A stretch of DNA of 64,000 bases from Blasia pusilla (lineage: Eukaryota; Marchantiophyta; Marchantiopsida; Blasiales), in contig CM114275.1 of the NCBI GenBank assembly GCA_050084515.1, forward strand, positions 2,046,001 to 2,110,000, read 5' to 3'. Shown here piece after piece: positions 1 through 12,362 of this stretch. Position 1 is the first letter of the stretch; each line of letters starts with the position of its first letter. The position numbers and the translations under genes were made by a program. The notes under the pieces are model-generated. The model made no database searches. It was not told where the DNA came from and worked only from the letters and a program-made list of their open reading frames with translations.

Positions 1-833
1 TGAGACAAGACGGATCGTTTCTGGCATCCGAGAGGAGAACTAGTCGCAGTCGAGCAACGGATTGAACCTTGGGTACGCTAGCTTGAGCTTGAACTTGAAG
101 AATTACACGCGTTCACGAACAAAAGCTTTGACCGACATAGGACAAGCGGCGGTGGGCGAATTTTGGCGGTGGGCGCTATCCTCTTGGTTGGGATCGTCCT
201 CGGGGAGTGTGGACTTCGTGTCTTGAGGAAGAGGAAAGATTTGCGTGGGGAGAAGGTCTGCGTTGCTACGCGGAAGCGAACGGTGTCCGAAGGTGAGGAG
301 AAGAGCTGCGGTCCTATTCGTATTTTGGTAGCAGGCTGCTATCGTATTTCGTGATCAGGCCTTACGCGGGCTTAATTGTGTATTGTGACGGAGCTGGGGA
401 TCTGTTTAAAATTTTCCGGGTTGGGTTATGGCATTTGTGTCTGCATTTGTTTGTTGCTGACAGTCAGGATTTGAAGGTGGCAGTGCACTTTTTGGCAAAG
501 TCGTGAACTAAAATTGAAACACCCACAATTCTCCTTGTGATCAGGTACATTAGTTGTATGTTTGGATTCCTTTGTATTGGTTATTGCTTCACTGCAAAGA
601 ATTACAAACTAAACAAGGTTACTGACATGCTTTTTATGACCACATCACGCAGATTTGGGCTAGCGTACGAATTGTGTAACTGCTACCGAATTTCCATCCT
701 CGGAGGTCTTAGGTTCTGAATGCGAAGAAGCTCTTAGGTTCTGAATGCAAACTTGACCTTTCGGTCGGTAGTATAGTAGGTTGGATATAGGGGTTTACAT
801 ACATTACGGGTACTACTGTCGCCTGCTGTTATC
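1..833. other. No recognisable gene
   Basis: I see no protein family, RNA gene or repeat boundary here. Short open frames of about 60 codons occur (for example 163-354 and 537-719), but they show no motif, no splice context and no conserved composition. The segment may be the 5' flank or an intron of the broken gene that follows. Confidence 0.4.
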
Positions 834-1508
834 ATGCCCGACATCCCCATTGCAAAGTTCTTAGATGCCTGTAGGCTACGTGAGCTTAGAATCACTGTGA
901 AAGAGCCTGAAAATGTTACACGTTTCCTTTCTGGAAATCAGGGGTCGAGTGAAACATGGGTGAGCCCCATGCTTCATAGTAGGTTCACTAGTGACTTTTT
1001 CCTCTCAAACATTGTCTGCAAGCGTTCACATCCGCTATCCAAAAATTACTTGGATGATTGGATCATCCTGGGCTTTCCCCTAGAAACATACGAGTGTTTA
1101 GAGCAAGCTGCTAGGCATGCGGGCTACAAGGTAGCTTTCTCTCCGAAAGCACGCTTGGCGGGTGGGCATGTATGGTTTGACTCCTACTTCCAGAAAAATG
1201 GCTTGACCAATTTTAAAGTAGTGGGACATGAGGGAGGTAAGATGAAGGTGCATACCATTCCAGACATCAAAATTATGATGGAGGCATCAAATCAGAATTT
1301 GATAACAAAGATTGTATGCACCATCCGATCAAAAAGGAGATTATCCACCATAGAGGATATAGAAAAGAATGACCTTATCCCTTGGGTAATCGGTGTTACC
1401 CCTAAAAGCATATACCTTATTGAACTCTGCAGCTTATATTTGAATGCAGCTCATGTTCGACTTCTCTTGAATGCCAACGTAACAATTCATTGCTTACATT
1501 GTTGGTAA
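834..1508 (+). pseudogene. Unrecognised coding exon, probably part of the broken gene to its right
   Basis: An open frame of 224 codons starts at an ATG and has normal protein composition, but I do not recognise the family. Visible landmarks are an aromatic-rich stretch around residues 65-100 and a basic cluster near residue 165 (IRSKRR). No signal peptide, membrane segment or catalytic motif is evident. It lies just upstream of, and on the same strand as, better-delimited exons at 1524-1867 and 2001-2378, so it is probably an earlier exon of the same gene; the junction between them could not be resolved. It could equally be an exon of a domesticated or decayed transposon. Confidence 0.35.
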
Positions 1509-1523
1509 TGTTCATACATAGGC

Positions 1524-3473
1524 AAGATTCTACAAGGGAGAGGTGGAGAAAGAGTAGGTTGCTCTTGAGTTTAGGAAGATGTTTGCTGCATTCATGGGCA
1601 AGAGCCCACCCTTTCCTGAGAAGCAATCCTACCAAACCTCGCTATGGCGGGACCCAGTGGAGTGGATCCACTACTGCTACTCTGAGGAGCATAAGCAGTG
1701 GGTTTGCTTGTGCTCAAAGTGCATTGAGTTTTTCCGTTTGGCGGAAACCTTCAACTCGCACATTGCTACCCACTGGTTGAGGCCTGTGCCGGGTACACCT
1801 TGGTCGACGGGGAAGAAGAAGGTGGAAGGCGATGGTGAAGCACAGGAAGAATTGGAAGAAGATGAGGGTAAGTAAACCCTATACCTGTTCTATCACCACT
1901 TACCGTGCTCGGTGCAAATGAATGTCATGTTTAGGGATAACATTGAATTTTGCCATGTCTCGGATGTCTTAGTTGTTAAGCCTTTTTTTTCCTAATGCAG
2001 GTACTTATGTGACGCCATCTTCTGCGAATATCAGACTGAGGGGCACGGTGCTACAACGGTGGGCCAATCGCAAAAGACAGAAGAAGGCTGCACTTCTAAA
2101 CAAAGCCAAAGAGCATGCACGAAGGGCTGCAGGACCCTTTGCCCCCATGCATGCCTTAACTGACCTTTTAATTGCATTTGAGGCTCACAGAGCGCATCAA
2201 TTCCAGCAGACCTCTTGGTCATGCCTAGCCAAGGTGGAAGAATACGAAAAGGCTAGGGAGGAACTAGGGAGCACCCTAGGCCGCCCGACCACCATTGTGA
2301 GCTCATGGATTGAGTCAGAACGTAGCCTTCTCCCTTCCACCATTCCATTGGATAGAGTGAACCGAAGTACCTACTGGATGTCGCGCCCCTACTCTCCTTG
2401 AACGTCAATCTTTAGTGTTGCGGAAGCGTGCGTTCAGTAGGTCACAAACTCATCGCCGATCTGCACCCAAACACGCACTCTCGTTAGTCGGGTTTGGCCA
2501 ACCGGCGTTCCAACCCACCGAGTCCTCAACTCGGCGTCTCATCCAAGACTTCCAACACATGGCAAGTCCTTCAAGACTTGGAACAGACTTCCTGGTTAGT
2601 CCAGGGATCTGAAACGGCACTTGCGCGCCTAGCGATCCCAAGTGTTCAACGGTCCTCGGGTGAGTTCCGAACCAAGACCCAAGTAATTGAGTCGCGGCGT
2701 GAAATCCAAGAGGGATGTCTAAAATCGCCTCAATGGACTTGGTGCAGGTTTTCCAACCCAACGCCCAAACTCGCGTTCCGTTCCATGCCCTTGAGCCGCC
2801 CCGCGGCGCCCAAAGTGGAGTTTGGGTTCCAAGCACTCTCGGAGACCTTCCCCCTTACTAGTACTTCTGGGATTCTCCAATAACCCCTCCCCTTTGGGAA
2901 AAGAGGGTCGGGCCCTTCATTGTGGCCCTCAACCCGACTCCACTTACAGTCGTTTTCGGGTTGTATCTTGGCCGCTGCTTATGCATTTGCAGCGATATTT
3001 GGTGCGTTTGGACCGGCTCTCCATAAGATTTCCAACGCACCCTTATTTGCTCCAAACGCATCTTGGCGCTAAAAGTTATGGCCATAAATACAGTCGGAAA
3101 CTCTCAAACGCTAGTGGCGTTCCAAATCCGGATCTTCCCTTTGGCAACCCACTTCCTAGACTCGACTTCTTTCAAATCTCATTCCGCGTTTGGTCCAGGT
3201 TTCTCAGTCGCGACCATAACACCTGAAACGCGACTCCTCGTTTGCGTCTCGTCTCTTGTCTCCTCTTTGAGACAACTCCAACGCGCAAACCATCTTAGCG
3301 TGAGCCCGCTAATGTTCCGATGTTCCGCTTGGCACTTGTTTGGTCATGAGGGTCGCGACACTGGAGATGTCTTGCTGCATTTCACCATTTATCTGCTGTG
3401 TGGGTGATGGATAGGCAAGAACCATATCGATGGGATGCCGGTTCGGAGACTAGACACCAGTAGGTAGAGCAGT
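1524..3473 (+). pseudogene. Broken gene of unknown family with C2H2-like zinc finger, interrupted by a solo LTR
   Basis: Two exons can be delimited. The first follows an acceptor-like TACATAG at 1523, contains an in-frame TAG at 1553-1555, carries a C-x2-C-x12-H-x3-H zinc-finger pattern (CSKC ... HIATH, about 1715-1785), then an acidic Glu-rich stretch, and ends at a GTAAGT donor after 1867. The second starts at 2001 after a polypyrimidine tract and AG; the junction keeps frame in phase 1. This exon is basic (RQKKAALLNKAKEHARR) and is split at 2378 by a solo LTR. Removing the LTR and one target duplication restores an open frame for 35 further codons to a TAG at 3471-3473, which strongly supports real former coding sequence. 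The function is unknown; a zinc-finger DNA-binding or transposon-related role is only a guess. Confidence 0.5.
2379..3360 (-). mobile_element. Solo LTR of the ~1-kb gypsy LTR family (copy 1), with CTGGA target duplication
   Basis: The 982-bp unit begins TGTCGCG and ends CGCGACA on the plus strand, giving the short inverted termini of an LTR. It is flanked by the direct repeat CTGGA at 2374-2378 and 3361-3365, the 5-bp duplication expected of gypsy integrases. No internal gag-pol is attached, so it is a solo LTR left by LTR-LTR recombination. It is closest to the copy at 56644-57642 and more distant from those at 19283, 39508 and 51674. Orientation is assigned by comparison with the LTR at 19283-20309, which abuts a primer-binding site and gag. 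Confidence 0.9.
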
Positions 3474-3830
3474 CACTTGTAGTGTTAGATGCCATGCGTT
3501 GATATCATCGAAATTCCTGGTACATCGGTGAAGAGTACTACACCCCCCGGTTCAAGCACCACTAGAGAATTTGGAAAGAAAGAAACAAACTTGCCATACT
3601 AGCGAGGATGAGAGAGAAAGTGGCTCGTATGTATGTGGATGGAGTCTTGCGGGTATATGAAATCTTCCTATGAATTATTTGTAGGTCTAATATTTGAAAT
3701 GCATTTTGTGTCCCTATTTCTTAGTATACTATAGCCACATGGATGTCCTACTGCTGCCCAAGGCTTGCCTTTTGACATCCATGTGCAAATGTGTACCTAA
3801 ATTGCTTGACATATTGGTGAAATGTTTGCA

Positions 3831-4326
3831 GGGAGGTGTGGATGTTGAAATAGTTGACTCCAGTGACTCAGACTCAAACCTCGGGGGTGCAACGAGCCCA
3901 GTACCCAGTGGTGGAGATAACAGGGAGGTCTTCTCGAGGACTCCATTGGTTCATCCTCCCGTCTCAGAATATGTACATGTTCCAAAGGACACGGCCATGC
4001 TACGCCCCAGAATGCAGAAACAACCACACAGATCTAAGTCCTTAAGTGCAGCAAAGTCCATCAGAAACACCAGGAAATCGCCTAGACTACATCCCGGCAT
4101 TGGAGCGGATGCTGATATTGTGGAAGGTGGGGTTATGGATGATGCACATATACATTCATCCCCTGAAGCAATCCGTCGCTCCCCTAGCCCTGACCAGGTG
4201 GTCCTCCAAGCAGAACTTGTTATAGAAGGCCCGCGCCCACGTGGGAGAACCAAGGATGACATGAAGCGAAGGAGGAGGCTTATGATGATAAAACACGCCA
4301 GAGTCACGAAGGAAGAGGTGATGTGA
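3831..4326 (+). pseudogene. Low-complexity exon with SUMO-interaction-like and basic motifs
   Basis: An exon-like open frame follows a TTTGCAG acceptor at 3830. It begins with VEIVDSSDSDS, a hydrophobic core followed by acidic and serine residues of the type that binds SUMO. A Ser/Pro-rich middle follows, and the end is strongly basic (KRRRR, a possible nuclear localisation signal), with a stop codon at 4324-4326. It lies on the same strand as, and downstream of, the LTR-interrupted gene and may be its last exon, but no frame-consistent donor linking them was identified. Family not recognised. Confidence 0.35.
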
Positions 4327-4795
4327 CAATCGAAAGAAAACACTTGAGTTGTAGTTCTTTGCTTACCATGTTTTGGCATTCACCCTCCTTGATGTCTACT
4401 TATGTCACTAAATTACTCTTGTACAGGCCCTTATAGTTTCCAGAGATGACGAGTTGAATGCTAGGAACGAAGATGCTACAATGCCCTTACCCCCCCGGGT
4501 AACCTTTGCAGCCGGCCCATATTATCTGCCTTATGACAAAAATCAGATTCTCAAACTTGTGCAATTTCTTTGGTTTTGATTCATTCTTCGAATTTCCCAT
4601 TGTTAGGTGCAAGACGCTGCAGTTGTATGAACAGCCATGCTAACCGTGGCACGGCATGTACAGGCAGAGGATGAGGTATGTGATCCAGTCCACACCATTG
4701 CCGACATTCTCCACACCACTTTTGTAGCCATTGGACACCTCCACATGTGGCCCAAGCGGACAAGATGATCACCACTAAGAGGACATGCCTTCTGG
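4327..4795. other. No recognisable gene
   Basis: This stretch lies between the last exon-like frame and the tandem duplication. It contains no frame with recognisable domains. It could be 3' flank or further decayed exons of the upstream gene. Confidence 0.35.
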
Positions 4796-5387
4796 TTTTG
4801 GTACTAGGGTTCATGTTTGCATACATTCCCTAAACTGTATTTCATGAATGGGTAAGTATAGCTGCTCTAGGGCCTGCCCTTTAGCTCTTCATTCATGACT
4901 CTAGAATATTACTTGGCATTGACATCCAAGTGTTTGGTTGTCTAGGTCTTACTCCATTTCATGTAAATTTTGCCTTGCTTACCTGAGAAGTTAAGGAATG
5001 GGTTCTGAACCTAATTTATCGTTAGTGTGCAGATGGTGGATAACATTTTGATACTTGAGTTCCAGCGAAGGTTATAGTGGCCATGCTCTGTTTTTGGTAC
5101 TAGGGTTCATGTTTGCATACATTCCCTAAACTGTATTTCATGAATGGGTAAGTATAGCTGCTCTAGGGCCTACCCTTTAGCTCTTCATTCATGACTCTAG
5201 AATATTACTTGGCATTGACATCCAAGTGCTTGGTTGTCTAGGTCTTACTCCATTTCATGTAAATTTTGCCTTGCTTACATGAGAAGTTAAGGAATGGGTT
5301 CTGAACCTAATTTATCGTTAGTGTGCAAATGGTGGATAGCATTTTGATACTTGAGTTCCAACGAAGGTTATAGTGGCCATGCTCTGT
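4796..5387. repeat. Tandem duplication, two copies of a 296-bp unit
   Basis: Copy 1 (4796-5091) and copy 2 (5092-5387) are nearly identical over their full length, with scattered single-base differences such as GCCTGCCC against GCCTACCC. The period is 296 bp at both edges. No protein family is visible in the unit. The high identity suggests a recent segmental duplication, or an assembly duplication. Confidence 0.9.
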
Positions 5388-6544
5388 TTAGGCATATTTT
5401 GACAATAGAGACTATGGATGCAAGAAATGCTCCATGTTGTGGATGCAAGAAACGCCACAGAATTTTGAATAAAATCCGGAGTTTATTCCTATGGAATGGT
5501 TATTGAGGCTGTTGTTTACAATGTGTTTTCTCTCATGTGCAAACGTCTGCATCGATGTTTTTTTCCATCCGTCATTCTTCTGATTCTTCCGATACTCAGT
5601 GGAAAATTGTCCCAGATAGACATTGGCAGTAATCGAATACATGGATTAACATAGAGTAGAGAAACTTTCTTGAACTTTCAACAGAGAGTGCACCCAAAAA
5701 AAAAACCAGCAAAATCGCCCCGAGTAACCCAAACATCTCAAATTTTGTGCTCACGACTCTTATAAGCGCCGATCGCAATGACTGCTGTACCAATTCCAGA
5801 TGTTTGTGGACGTCGGCTAGTTTGAACACCGAGACTATGGTGTTCACATCTGAAATGTTGTGTTCACGACTCTAATGGTGTTCACTAGCGTTGGTGTACA
5901 TTGCATGTTTCATTGCATGCTTCTCTCCAGATTTGTTAGTCATGGCTATGAAAATTAGACATGGTCCAAGTTGGCGGGATAGATGAAAGTCTTGCTAAAA
6001 CTTTACGAAGAGAGACCGGCCTTCCAAGTAGGGTCGAGAGGGCGTCCAACATGTTTTTTTTTAGTTACAACTAATAAAATAGTTCTAACTAAAAGTTCAG
6101 TCCCGCCATCGAGATAGGATCCATACTCAAAACCGATGTATCCAACCATGGAAATGAAAACGACCGTAGGTTTTCGTTGTGGTTGTATGCGGTGCAACAT
6201 ATGCTTACGGGGTTACATGATGTAATGTCTAGTACGTAGTAGACCTCGTAACCACCGTTTAATTTTTTTATTGGCCCGCAACGGTTATGTTGTATTCCAT
6301 TGTTCTTCAAATCGTCCTTGTTACCATACTGTCATTGTGGAAGCAATAATACCAGAGATCTGTGAACACCAAGTTTATGGTGTTCCCTTAACTGTACTAC
6401 AGAGGAGACTTTTGAAATAGAGACATCCGGGCCAATAATGGATTCAACTTAGCCTAGGCATGTCATTCACAAAACATCTAATACAATGTGAATCAACAAA
6501 ACCATCTTAGTATGTGGATCATTTTAAACGGTTATGAACATCTC
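5388..6544. other. No recognisable gene
   Basis: Non-coding as far as can be seen. The recurring phrase TGGTGTTCAC appears several times between about 5838 and 6385, but without a regular period. This may be the 3' flank of the MULE gene on the minus strand. Confidence 0.35.
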
Positions 6545-9500
6545 TCATAAAACCTGAGAGTCTGCCACAATGTCGTGATCTCTACTGTGACTTTGAACAT
6601 CTGATGAATGACTACCTGGATGTGGTAGGTTAAAATTTGTGACAAGGGGAAACTTGCCATACTCACTACTGATCCTAAAAATGTTTTCTGCATTCCCAAG
6701 GATTTTATCCAACAAGTCATCGCCTTTGGTCCTCTTTCCTGCGATATCACTTTTGTAATGATGATGAGGCGTAGAATTTACCAATGGCCATTGCGAATCC
6801 ATGCTCAGTTGGGTTCCGCCACCCTCAACTTGGCTCAATAGAGCATCCAAGTCAAGATTCTTGCAGGCCTCTGCTTCCATTTCTTCCTCCATGTTCAGGA
6901 ACTTCAGTTTTTTCGCTCTATGGAATGACTCCACTTGATGTTCTTTGGCCGAAGGTTGAATCCTTCGTCCATTTTGTGCTCTCTGCCTTAGGTGCATACG
7001 ATCCAGCCAATCCAATCTTCGCCGGAGATGGCGATCCTGATCAACGTTACCCACAAATGGCTCAGGAAAGTGGTGTGCAATATTATGACCCACATGTGGG
7101 TCAATGTGAGTGTTTGTCTCAATTCTTGCCTTCAGGTTCAGAACAAAGCCTAAATCCTTGTGCAATAATTGAAACAAATGCTCCATCAGCACGTCTGAAA
7201 ATGGAACACCAAGGGCACCACGTATGCACTTGTCTATCATATCTTCAACATCTTTAGTGCTGGTCCTTTGTGGTTCAGCCTGTTTTACAGTTTCAAACTC
7301 CGTCACATTTCCAACGACTTCGAGTATATCGGCCTCATTCTGATCAGTACATACACTATGGTTGGCGTGCTTCTGCAACAGTTCTCCAATCCTCCAGCTT
7401 TGCTTCCAAAACGAGTACCAAGAAAGGACAGTATGTCCACTTCAGTGTGCCCACACAACAGAAGGCATTTAACCTGTAAATTTAGACGAGATTATTCTTT
7501 GCAAGACTACCAATGAACTTCACGTCCATACAAGCATGTTTAGACAAGATGACGTGAAGCCTCGATCATGTTCAGAGAGCCTAAGGGTACAAATTTCTAT
7601 TATTAAACCCTTTCAAGAATAGCCCATAAACATTTATTTTGTGTTACAACCAGAATGAACGCAGATGTGCAAACCTGATGTTTGCAAGTGAAGCCTTGAT
7701 TGGCACGTGGACACGTGCATGCTGCATCTTTTGAATCGTAGTCCACCACATCATGCCATACATCTAGCTTTGAGATGCTCTTCAACTGAGCACATTTCCT
7801 TCCGTTCATGGACTCGAATGTGACATAGTTGTCAGGAATATCATTTGCTCGCCTAATAGCCATTAGCATGACTTTTTGAATAGCTTGATTCCTCACCATG
7901 CCTTCCCTCTTCAAAAAAGACAAGTACCAGAAGAAATCTTCAATTTCTCCAGTGAGTATTTGCACAAGCCATATAAGCTTCCTGGTTGACTTAGTGGGCA
8001 TGCTGGATGTGAGGTGCATCTTTAGAGTGTGATGCCACCTTTCTATGGCAGCCTTAATATCTTGGTTGGATCGTGCATGCTTACGATATCCCTTTGCCCA
8101 AGTAACGATCTTTGGATGCCAATAGTTGGCGTAGTATTTTAGAAAGTGACGTTCCGTTCCTATCCACTTGCGCATAAATCTATAAGAGGCATCAACCGGA
8201 TCTGCGACACCAATAGCAAATTGTTAGGCATCTGGACCATAACAACATACAAGATACAAAAATTTGAAGGTTACAGATTGGAAGTACCTTCATCACGTGA
8301 ATACATAACTCCGCCCAGGTCTCTATTCATGTCTGCCTTTGTGATTGGACATCGCACGCGCTGATGCAAATTCTTTAGCCAATTCTTTCGAACATGCCAT
8401 AGACACAAGTCTATAGAAGCACCAGGAAAAACTTCCTTTATAGCAGATTGTTCCTCTTTTGAGTCATCAACTATGAAACATGAAGGTTTCCACTCTGTCG
8501 TGCATATGTTTTGGTCCTTTTTCAACATGTTCCTATTTGCCCAATCCTTAACATGCGATAAGGTAGCAACCAAGTCCTCGTGTTGATGTCGTTGTAGGAT
8601 AGCCCAGACCAATGGCAACCCATTAAGAAACTTATCGAACCCCAACAAAGTGAATAATTGGTACTGTGAACACAAGAATTGTATGATTCAGAACTGTGAA
8701 TATAAAGATTTTGACGCATGAATGGGAAGAAATATATCATTATTGTAGAGGGAACAGAGCATAAGCACTTGCTAAGTGAAGGTCTACATCTGAAAGATTG
8801 GGCAACAAGCTAAAACAAATTATTATTTTAAACGATATCTGATCTAAAAAAAGCAAGTGAAGAAGAAATGTCAACTAACCTCATAAGTGTTTGCGCCATG
8901 GGTGGCATCCATTGAGATAGCACCGCCATTTCCAAGTTCCAAGAGATTTTGAAGCATCCAAGGTGTCGAAAATACTAAGCTAAAGGGTTGGCCCAACTTG
9001 GAAATAGCCTCATTGTAGTAGATGATATTTTTGGGGTGTGATTGTACCCAATGTTGGATTGCAGTGGCGTCGTCCGTTCCATCATAGCCCCCTTCTCGCC
9101 TTCGCATGCAATGCTTGATATTGAGAATATCTTGAGGCTTTAGCATTGCATCTCTAGCCCAAGCATGTTAGTGGTTGGGGTTATCATGAATATGTTCACG
9201 AATCCACCTCCTATGCTCTTTCATGATATTCAAAGGGCTCACGTTCACTCGCAATAAGCGCTCAACAAAGTCCCTACAACGAGGACTTAATTTTGGGGCT
9301 ACAATTGCATTTGCAATATTTGCTGTCTTGTCTAGGTCACCATGGCATATTAGACCCGCCTTGTCCACATGTTTTGAGTGCAAGTGCCTCAACATGCAAA
9401 AACCAGGACGGTCTACCGACATTATGACAGCAAAGTGGAATTGGCATCCACGGCCTTGAGAAAGCCCAAGATTTTTACTTTGGCTTTCTGGTCTACTACC

Positions 9501-9832
9501 CTTACCCCCTTTGCTTCGACGGTTGGGATGAAAGACCTCTTCAGGCAAGAGGTCCAGACATGTTTCCTGAAATCTTGGGGCCCATACGCACACCAATACC
9601 GAATGGTGGTATTCGTGTGTGCAGATTTATCAGTTTTGCTTTTTCGAAAAGTCGTCTGGAAATGCGGTCTACGTTCTTCACCTTGTATGAAATCCTCTAG
9701 CCTATCAGCTGGAAACCATGCTTCTTTTCTTTGACCATACCAATTCAGGTGTTCACTTATAAAAGGGCCAGGTAGGGGATTTTGAATGGAGTCACATTCA
9801 AATGCACCATAGGATTTGGAGTATTTGGTCAT
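6545..9832 (-). pseudogene. MULE-type transposase gene (FAR1-like N-terminus, MULE domain, SWIM zinc finger), inactivated
   Basis: Exons on the minus strand: about 9832-8879, 8663-8288, 8201-7675 and 7473-6545, each intron with GT-AG borders and matching phase. The N-terminal part has the GCQFHFAV ... CHGD pattern of FAR1/MULE DNA-binding regions. The core carries the MULE transposase block (FSTPWMLQNLLELG, SMDATHGANTYE, then YQLFTLLGFD and PSCFIVDDSKEEQSAI ... LCLWHVRKNW). A SWIM zinc finger follows (CTCPRANQGFTCKHQ). The C-terminal exon is unrecognised. Lesions: a frame change within 9440-9600, an in-frame TAA at 9168-9170 with the protein continuing in the same frame on both sides, and a one-base shift near 7380 just after the SWIM region. 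No terminal inverted repeats were found, so this may be a decayed transposon or a dead domesticated copy. Confidence 0.8.
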
Positions 9833-11081
9833 TCCTGCTCAATCTAATGTTCAGTGCGAAACTTTGGGAAGTTTCTTGGGAAGCTTCAATGAATAACTAC
9901 CCTCAACCTTCGATACCCTTCCCACATCCAAATTATACACCTGTGTTCAGACGACGCACATGTACAGAGAAATGCAAGAAATATAAGTGCTATTACATCT
10001 TCGGTGTTCTCACTACAGAGGTTTCCTGTAACAGAGGTCATACTATCCTTTGTACATGTCAATATTTTGCTTCAAAATTATGCAATACATGACATTAAAA
10101 CAACGGAAACAAAAGTGGGAATGATGAAGATGGATGAACGCCCGCTGCCTCGGGTTCACGAGGGTTCAGTTCGTATTACGTTTATGCAAGCCGCCAAGGG
10201 CACTAAAGCGCAATGTCGACAATATCCAAGCGAAGGAGTTATCTATGTAGTCCACACCTACTACTATGAATTGGAGCCGAACTGAACTGAACTTGAAATA
10301 AGCAAATACAAACTTCTGCACGAACCTTATCGATTTGGACACGGTTGCCCGTTGTAGTGGGCACCAATCCGAACCCCGAACACTTAATCCACGTACCACA
10401 CCTCTCGTCGGGTTAATCCTCTATCGTGAAGCGATCATAATCCTCCATTAGCGACCAAATCCTCCATTAGCGATGCTAATGATCCAAATGTCGGGTTTCT
10501 CCGTCGCTCCACGACGTTCATTAGGGCTAATCGACTACCGAAGCCGGTTGAACCCTAAACGGACTTCTTTGCCGGATGGAATCCATTTTAAGTCCGTCCG
10601 ATGGTAGGGAACCGAACCGAACCGTTTTGAAGTCTGTCCATGCCCACATGCCGTGAGCGGAGGACGATATCGGACTACTGCTACCGCATCTCCGTTTTCC
10701 CGATCCGGAGCTCCGAAGCGCGCTTTCACCGAGGCGCCTGCCGATAGGGCCTAGCCTATGCTTTGCTTTATTGCGAAGCCGCGGCAATGTATGGGCTTCG
10801 TGAGGATGTTCCATATGACAAGAAAAAATAGTGAAGACATGTAGGGCAGTAACCATCACTAAGAAAAGTTTATGACATGTTTTTTTATAATTTTAAAATC
10901 TTTACTCAAACTCCCATTGAGGAACCGCCTATTTTCAAAATTTTCTTGGTACGTCTCAAGAAACATCTTGGTCTAGAGTTGGATGAGGGCCAAAAACACA
11001 ATTAGTGCAGCTTGTAGTGACCATAGTCTTTACTATTGTACAACGCGTGCCATCTATGGAAGTAAAAAATCCTTTGTACAA
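9833..11081. other. No recognisable gene
   Basis: Upstream flank of the MULE gene followed by a moderately GC-rich stretch (10130-10860) holding overlapping open frames on both strands. None of those frames has a recognisable domain or splice structure, so none is called as a gene. Confidence 0.35.
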
Positions 11082-11146
11082 TCTCGTTCTAAGAAAATAT
11101 TTTTTTGAATTTGTGTGCATCAAAAAAATATTTTCTTAGAACGAGA
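11082..11146. repeat. Perfect 27-bp inverted repeat with 11-bp loop
   Basis: The arms 11082-11108 and 11120-11146 are exact reverse complements. They enclose an 11-base loop within sequence resembling the interior of the Helitron-like family described below. On one strand it would form a long, AT-rich hairpin. Confidence 0.9.
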
Positions 11147-11184
11147 AATATTTTCTTGTTGTCTAGTTGTCACATGTTAAACAT

Positions 11185-11388
11185 ATAGGTGTTTGCAAAA
11201 AAAAATGCACTTTCCAATAATAATATAGATTAGGAGTTCGATTGTCTCCCTCCACGTTTTGTGTCGTTGTTTAGGATCTTTCCCTATAGGTGTTTGCAAA
11301 TAAAAAATGCACTTTCCAATAATAATATAGATTAGGAGTGCAATTGTCTCCCTCCACGTTTTGTGTCGTTGTTTAGGATCTCTCCCTA
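11185..11388 (-). repeat. ~102-bp tandem duplication of a Helitron-like 5' end
   Basis: Two consecutive copies of about 102 bp are nearly identical. Read on the minus strand, each contains TCTATATTATTATTGG followed by a GCAAACACC block, the same start seen at 63752 and 63958, so each marks a 5' end of the small Helitron-like family in reverse orientation. Confidence 0.8.
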
Positions 11389-12362
11389 TGGTTGTTTTGC
11401 AACAACGGTAGGAAGAGAGTGTGAATTAGGTGGTTGCCTATCTAGATCTTCTTGGGAGGATTGGTTCATAGCCAACCTCTAACAAAGGATTGGTGTGGCC
11501 CTTCACATGGCATAAGCAGATTAGAAACAATACAAAGTTTTGATCGTGAGTGCTTCTTTGAATAGAGATACTAGACCTTCAACCATAGATCTAGAGAATT
11601 TATTTTTTCTCACATACCTTTGTTAATTGTCATATATATATACATTACTACAAAATCTACATTGTTGTTCACATGCACACAACAAACAATCTTCCCAACA
11701 TACGAGAAGATTTGTACAGGAACAAAAATACATTCTCACATGTAAATCAAGACCATAAAATCAAAATTGAAGTGAAACTCCCACATACGACCAACTAGTC
11801 TTCAATGTGTGCATGATCGCTAAGTCATATCTACCCTCTGCTATAAGGAAATCCGGACTCTAACACTCCATCTCCTACCAAACTCTTGAGGAAAGTATTG
11901 CAAGGCTCAAGATGAGAAAAATTACTCTTGAAAGTCATCTCCTCTCCTCATATACCCTTCGAAAAACCAAAAGAGCCTTGTGCCAAATATAGCCCAAATT
12001 GATAACCTGCATACAAAGGTTATTGAGTGAACTTTGATTAAGTCAACGAGTAACTTGACTCAAAAGAGAGAAGAGGGAATTTCTTGGAAATTGTCAATCC
12101 TTGTACAACAAAGCTATCCGACCTCTTACGACAAGATTAATAACCACGCAATTGATATTAGTTCCTCATTATCACCAACTGTAGATCCATAAATCATGAT
12201 GGAGCTAAACAAATCCCTCTATTTAGAAAAGAAATCACCATAGGCTCACAAATATATATGAAAAGGATCTCCTCACCTTCCAATTTCTCGCCATAGATGC
12301 AACATGATCCTTGATATCAATTTCTCTCCACATATGTGGGTTACATTTTGGATTTTCTATCA
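11389..12362. other. AT-rich sequence without recognisable gene
   Basis: No open frame with a recognisable domain and no clear repeat border. The base composition matches the surrounding transposon-derived AT-rich block that runs to about 14.9 kb. Confidence 0.35.

Noticed and set aside
6784-7257. 157-codon plus-strand frame overlapping the MULE C-terminal exon
   Set aside because: Shadow of the minus-strand exon, which connects by proper splice sites to the SWIM region.
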